A stretch of 64,000 nt of DNA. It comes from Mycobacterium conspicuum (GTDB taxonomy: Bacteria > Actinomycetota > Actinomycetes > Mycobacteriales > Mycobacteriaceae). Below, one piece after another: positions 61,904-64,000 of the stretch (within the stretch, counting starts at the first letter, position 1; each line of letters starts with the position of its first letter). The notes below the pieces were generated by a model that saw nothing but the letters and a program-made list of their open reading frames with translations, ran no database searches and was not told the origin of the DNA. The position numbers and the translations under genes are program-made. The stretch lies in contig NZ_AP022613.1 of assembly GCF_010730195.1 (NCBI RefSeq), forward strand, positions 6,014,001 to 6,078,000. Direction: 5' to 3'.

Positions 61904-62848
61904 ATTGTTGGGCAGCAGAACGATTTTGCCGCGCGTGTGTCGCTTCTCGAGTTCTTCGAACGCGTCGGCGACCCGGTCCAGCGGGTAGGTCGCGGCGATC
62001 TCGAAGTCAATGGCGCCGCTGACGATCAGGTCGGTCATTTCGTTCAGCACTTCCCGGGTGGACGCGTCCACACTGCCCTCGGTCTTGGCGCCGACCTCGC
62101 CGGCCTTCTGAAACGAGATGATGGTGTCGATGCGCTGCGGCTGCACGCCGAGGTCGACGGCGAGCTGGACGTAGTCGGGGCCGAACAAGTCGATGAACGC
62201 ATCGATTCCGTCGGGCGCCGCCTCCCGCAGCCGATCGGCCAACCCGTCTCCGTAGGCGATCGGGATGACATTGTGGGCGCGCAGCCAGTCGGCGTTGCCC
62301 GGGCCCGCGATGCCAAGCACACGTGACTTGCGCAGAACCAACAGCTGCACGACGAGGCTGCCGACTCCGCCGGCGGCCGCCGAAACGGCCACGGTCTCAC
62401 CGGGTTGCGGCGCGACCGCCCGCACGGCGGCATAGGCCGTCGCGCCGACCACGTACAGCGCACCGGCTACTTCCCAACGCAATTGGGGAGGCTTGCGGAT
62501 CAGTTGGTCCACCGGCACGGCGGTGTGGGTGGCATGGCTGGATCGGCGAAAGCTGAACCCCAAGACCTCGTCGCCGACCGAGAACTCGGTGACGTCGGCA
62601 CCCACCGCGGTCACCACACCGGCAAGGTCGCTGCCCTCACCGGACGGAAAGGTGGCCGGAAACATCTCATGCATCGCACCGACGCGGATGCCGGCCTCAC
62701 CGGGGTTGATCCCTGCCGCGCGGACCTCGACCACGACCTCGCCCGGCCCCGGCGACGGCATCTCGATGTCCGCCACATACAACACCTCACGGCCCCCGTA
62801 ACGGTCGAACCGCACGGCACGCGCTTGAGAAAGACGGGCAGCCGTCAT
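61895..62848 (-). CDS. quinone-oxidoreductase-like MDR NADP-dependent oxidoreductase (317 aa)
   Basis: Medium-chain reductase without zinc ligands: SQARAVRFDRYGGREVLYVA at the start, FPSGEGSDLAGVVTAVGADV near residue 70, the NADPH loop AAAGGVGSLVVQLLVL near 150, and LEKRHTRGKIVLLP at the end. It fits the QOR/zeta-crystallin-like group that reduces quinones or enones. AAGGAGCAGGAG lies immediately before the ATG at 62848. The stop overlaps the end of the transporter gene by 9 bp on the other strand. Confidence 0.85.
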   Translation of the reverse strand: MTAARLSQARAVRFDRYGGREVLYVADIEMPSPGPGEVVVEVRAAGINPGEAGIRVGAMHEMFPATFPSGEGSDLAGVVTAVGADVTEFSVGDEVLGFSFRRSSHATHTAVPVDQLIRKPPQLRWEVAGALYVVGATAYAAVRAVAPQPGETVAVSAAAGGVGSLVVQLLVLRKSRVLGIAGPGNADWLRAHNVIPIAYGDGLADRLREAAPDGIDAFIDLFGPDYVQLAVDLGVQPQRIDTIISFQKAGEVGAKTEGSVDASTREVLNEMTDLIVSGAIDFEIAATYPLDRVADAFEELEKRHTRGKIVLLPNNSE

Positions 62849-62971
62849 CTCCTGCTCCTTGCCCTCGTCGAACCTAGCCCTCCCGGCGCCAGCATAGGCC
62901 GCCAAATGACGCCTTGTTCGGGACCGCATTTCGCAGTAGCCTCAAGCGCCGCGGGGGTCGGAAGGAGTGCC

Positions 62972-63595
62972 ATGAAGCTCGCCCGGATCCCCGTCTGCTG
63001 CATTGCGGCCGCCCTCGCGGTCGGCGCCACCGGTAGCGCCTGCAGCACCGGAAACAAAACCGCGGCACCGTCGTCCACGTCGTCGAGGGCGACCTCGGCC
63101 ACCGCGGCGCCCTCATCGACCGCCTCGGGAACAACGACGTCGGCCCAACCCACCGATTACACCTCGCTGTTGATCAAGCCCACCGACATCGGCGGAGACC
63201 TGAGCGCCCCCCAACCGCCCGTGGTCAATCCCAACGGCGCGACCGGTGTGGCGCAGCTGTTCGCCAACCCCGACAACAGCCGCCGCATCGGCGACACCAT
63301 CCTGATCGTCGCCGATCCCGCGGCGGCGGCGGCCGGACTCGACAACACCAAAACGAATTACGCGGGCAAGGTCAGCGGCGATTGGCAGCCCGTCGACGTC
63401 GGCTCCAACGGCGCAATGATCTCGGGCGCCTCACCGGACAATTCTCAGGCCGTCACGGTGCTGTTGTTCACCGAGGGCAAGGCGCTGGTGAACCTGGAGT
63501 TCGACAGCGCGCCCGGCGACCCGATCGACGCGGACATCGCCAAAGAAATCGCCGGCAAGCAGGATGCCGCGATCAAGAAGGGGCTCGCCAGCTAG
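62972..63595 (+). CDS. secreted lipoprotein of unknown function (207 aa)
   Basis: The signal sequence MKLARIPVCCIAAALAVGAT leads to a lipobox-like GSAC with Cys near residue 24, followed by a Ser/Thr/Ala-rich linker (TAAPSSTSSRATSATAAPSS), as in mycobacterial lipoproteins. The globular part has LIKPTDIGGDLSAPQPP, then LFANPDNSRRIGDTILIVAD and LNTKTNY-like segments; it resembles mycobacterial Lpp/Lpq proteins of unknown role. GGAAGGAG precedes the ATG. The lipobox is weak at position -3 (Gly). Divergent from the oxidoreductase. Confidence 0.8.
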   Translation: MKLARIPVCCIAAALAVGATGSACSTGNKTAAPSSTSSRATSATAAPSSTASGTTTSAQPTDYTSLLIKPTDIGGDLSAPQPPVVNPNGATGVAQLFANPDNSRRIGDTILIVADPAAAAAGLDNTKTNYAGKVSGDWQPVDVGSNGAMISGASPDNSQAVTVLLFTEGKALVNLEFDSAPGDPIDADIAKEIAGKQDAAIKKGLAS

Positions 63596-63601
63596 GCCCA
63601 T

Positions 63602-63624
63602 CTGCGTTGGGCCGCAGTGCTTTT
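63602..63624. terminator. weak hairpin between convergent lipoprotein and ldtA genes
   Basis: CTGCG-ttgggc-CGCAG then TGCTTTT. Only a 5-bp stem, but placed exactly between two converging genes and followed by four T. Confidence 0.3.
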
Positions 63625-63626
63625 CG

Positions 63627-64000
63627 TCAGGCGACGACTTCGATGGGGTCGCCGACGCTCACGTTGTTGAAGTACCACGCGGCGTTGTCCGGGCTCAGGT
63701 TGATGCAGCCGTGGCTGACGTTGGCGTAGCCCTGCGAGTCCACCGACCATGGGGCGGAGTGCACGTAGACGCCGCTCCAGGTGACCCGGACCGCGTACTG
63801 CGCGGTGATCTTGTAGCCCTCCGGTGAACTCAGCGGGATGCCGATGGTCCGCGAGTCCATCACGACGGACCGTTCCTTCTCCAAGGCGGTGAAGTTGCCG
63901 ATCGGCGTCGGGCGTGAGGGCTTGCCCATGGACGCCGGCATGGTGCGCAGGACCTCGCCGTTCCGGCTGACCGTGAAGGTATGCGCGGACAGGCTGGCGA
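63627..64000 (-). CDS. ldtA: L,D-transpeptidase LdtA (LdtMt1)-like, C-terminal part (gene runs off the window)
   Basis: The last 124 residues of an L,D-transpeptidase that makes 3-3 cross-links in peptidoglycan. The catalytic motif YANVSHGCINLSPDNAAWYF carries the active Cys, with the upstream His in VYVHSAPWSVDSQG. The sequence SAHTFTVSRNGEVLRTMPAS followed by GKPSRPTPIG agrees closely with my memory of M. tuberculosis Rv0116c. The N-terminal signal and Ig-like domain lie beyond 64000. Convergent with the lipoprotein gene. Confidence 0.9.
   Translation of the reverse strand, partial: ASLSAHTFTVSRNGEVLRTMPASMGKPSRPTPIGNFTALEKERSVVMDSRTIGIPLSSPEGYKITAQYAVRVTWSGVYVHSAPWSVDSQGYANVSHGCINLSPDNAAWYFNNVSVGDPIEVVA

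Noticed and set aside
1..64000. CRISPR arrays, tRNA genes, insertion sequences, prophage or att sites
   Set aside because: No regularly spaced repeats, tRNA-like cloverleaf, transposase, integrase or flanking direct repeats noticed. Short repeats may have been missed without computation.

Overview
The window is chromosomal DNA from a high-GC actinobacterium, almost certainly a Mycobacterium and probably a slow-growing non-tuberculous species. The evidence is a PPE protein with the C-terminal PxxPxxW signature, a CtpI-type giant P-type ATPase, a PrpR/prpDBC methylcitrate locus, a 13E12-type HNH protein, an F420-type luciferase-like oxidoreductase, and the C-terminus of an LdtA (LdtMt1)-like L,D-transpeptidase. 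Genes are tightly packed, with many ATGA, TGATG or GTGA stop/start overlaps. I saw no tRNA, rRNA, CRISPR array, IS element or prophage.

Layout. 1-6.8 kb: a partial alpha/beta-hydrolase (minus strand), then a plus-strand lipid module (SDR, LuxE-like adenylating enzyme, LuxC-like acyl-CoA reductase, SDR, FadD). 6.9-11.7 kb: ctpI. 11.8-15.9 kb: SigG-like ECF sigma factor, SDR, DUF899 protein and a FAD oxidoreductase. 15.9-17.9 kb: a PPE2-like gene behind a cobalamin riboswitch and a 14-codon upstream ORF. 17.9-27.9 kb: prpR, divergent from prpD-prpB-prpC-pyc-MTHFR-DUF, a propionate/odd-chain/sterol carbon operon. 28.0-31.3 kb: small genes, a rhomboid protease, a SRPBCC protein and a 13E12 HNH gene whose tail lies antisense in the SRPBCC gene.

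31.3-56.5 kb is the main accessory feature: a divergent catabolic island of 20 genes. Eleven run on the minus strand (45745 down to 31314): SDR, Rieske oxygenase, Baeyer-Villiger monooxygenase, SDR, class III CoA-transferase, ThDP enzyme, ALDH, AcuI-type reductase, MaoC-like dehydratase, FadD, NDMA-type alcohol dehydrogenase. Nine run on the plus strand (45898-56493): SMP-30-type lactonase-like propeller, HutC-type GntR regulator, FadD, SDR, F420-type LLM, sulfotransferase, TIM-barrel isomerase, DUF1214, ALDH. The divergent promoter gap carries a perfect palindrome and a near copy that fit a HutC-type operator. Read together, the genes suggest hydroxylation, ketone formation, ring oxygenation to a lactone, lactone opening, oxidation to an acid, CoA activation and beta- or alpha-type chain shortening of an unknown cyclic substrate.

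56.5-64 kb: a membrane acyltransferase with an SGNH domain and a methyltransferase, then an M-box (Mg2+) riboswitch with an intrinsic terminator, a 25-codon ORF with a very strong Shine-Dalgarno, a 63-aa basic protein and an NRAMP-family transporter whose metal-site motifs look like the Mg2+-transporting branch rather than MntH. The window closes with a quinone-oxidoreductase-like gene, a lipoprotein and partial ldtA.

All identifications come from reading the sequence and from memory of the families. No database search was run.
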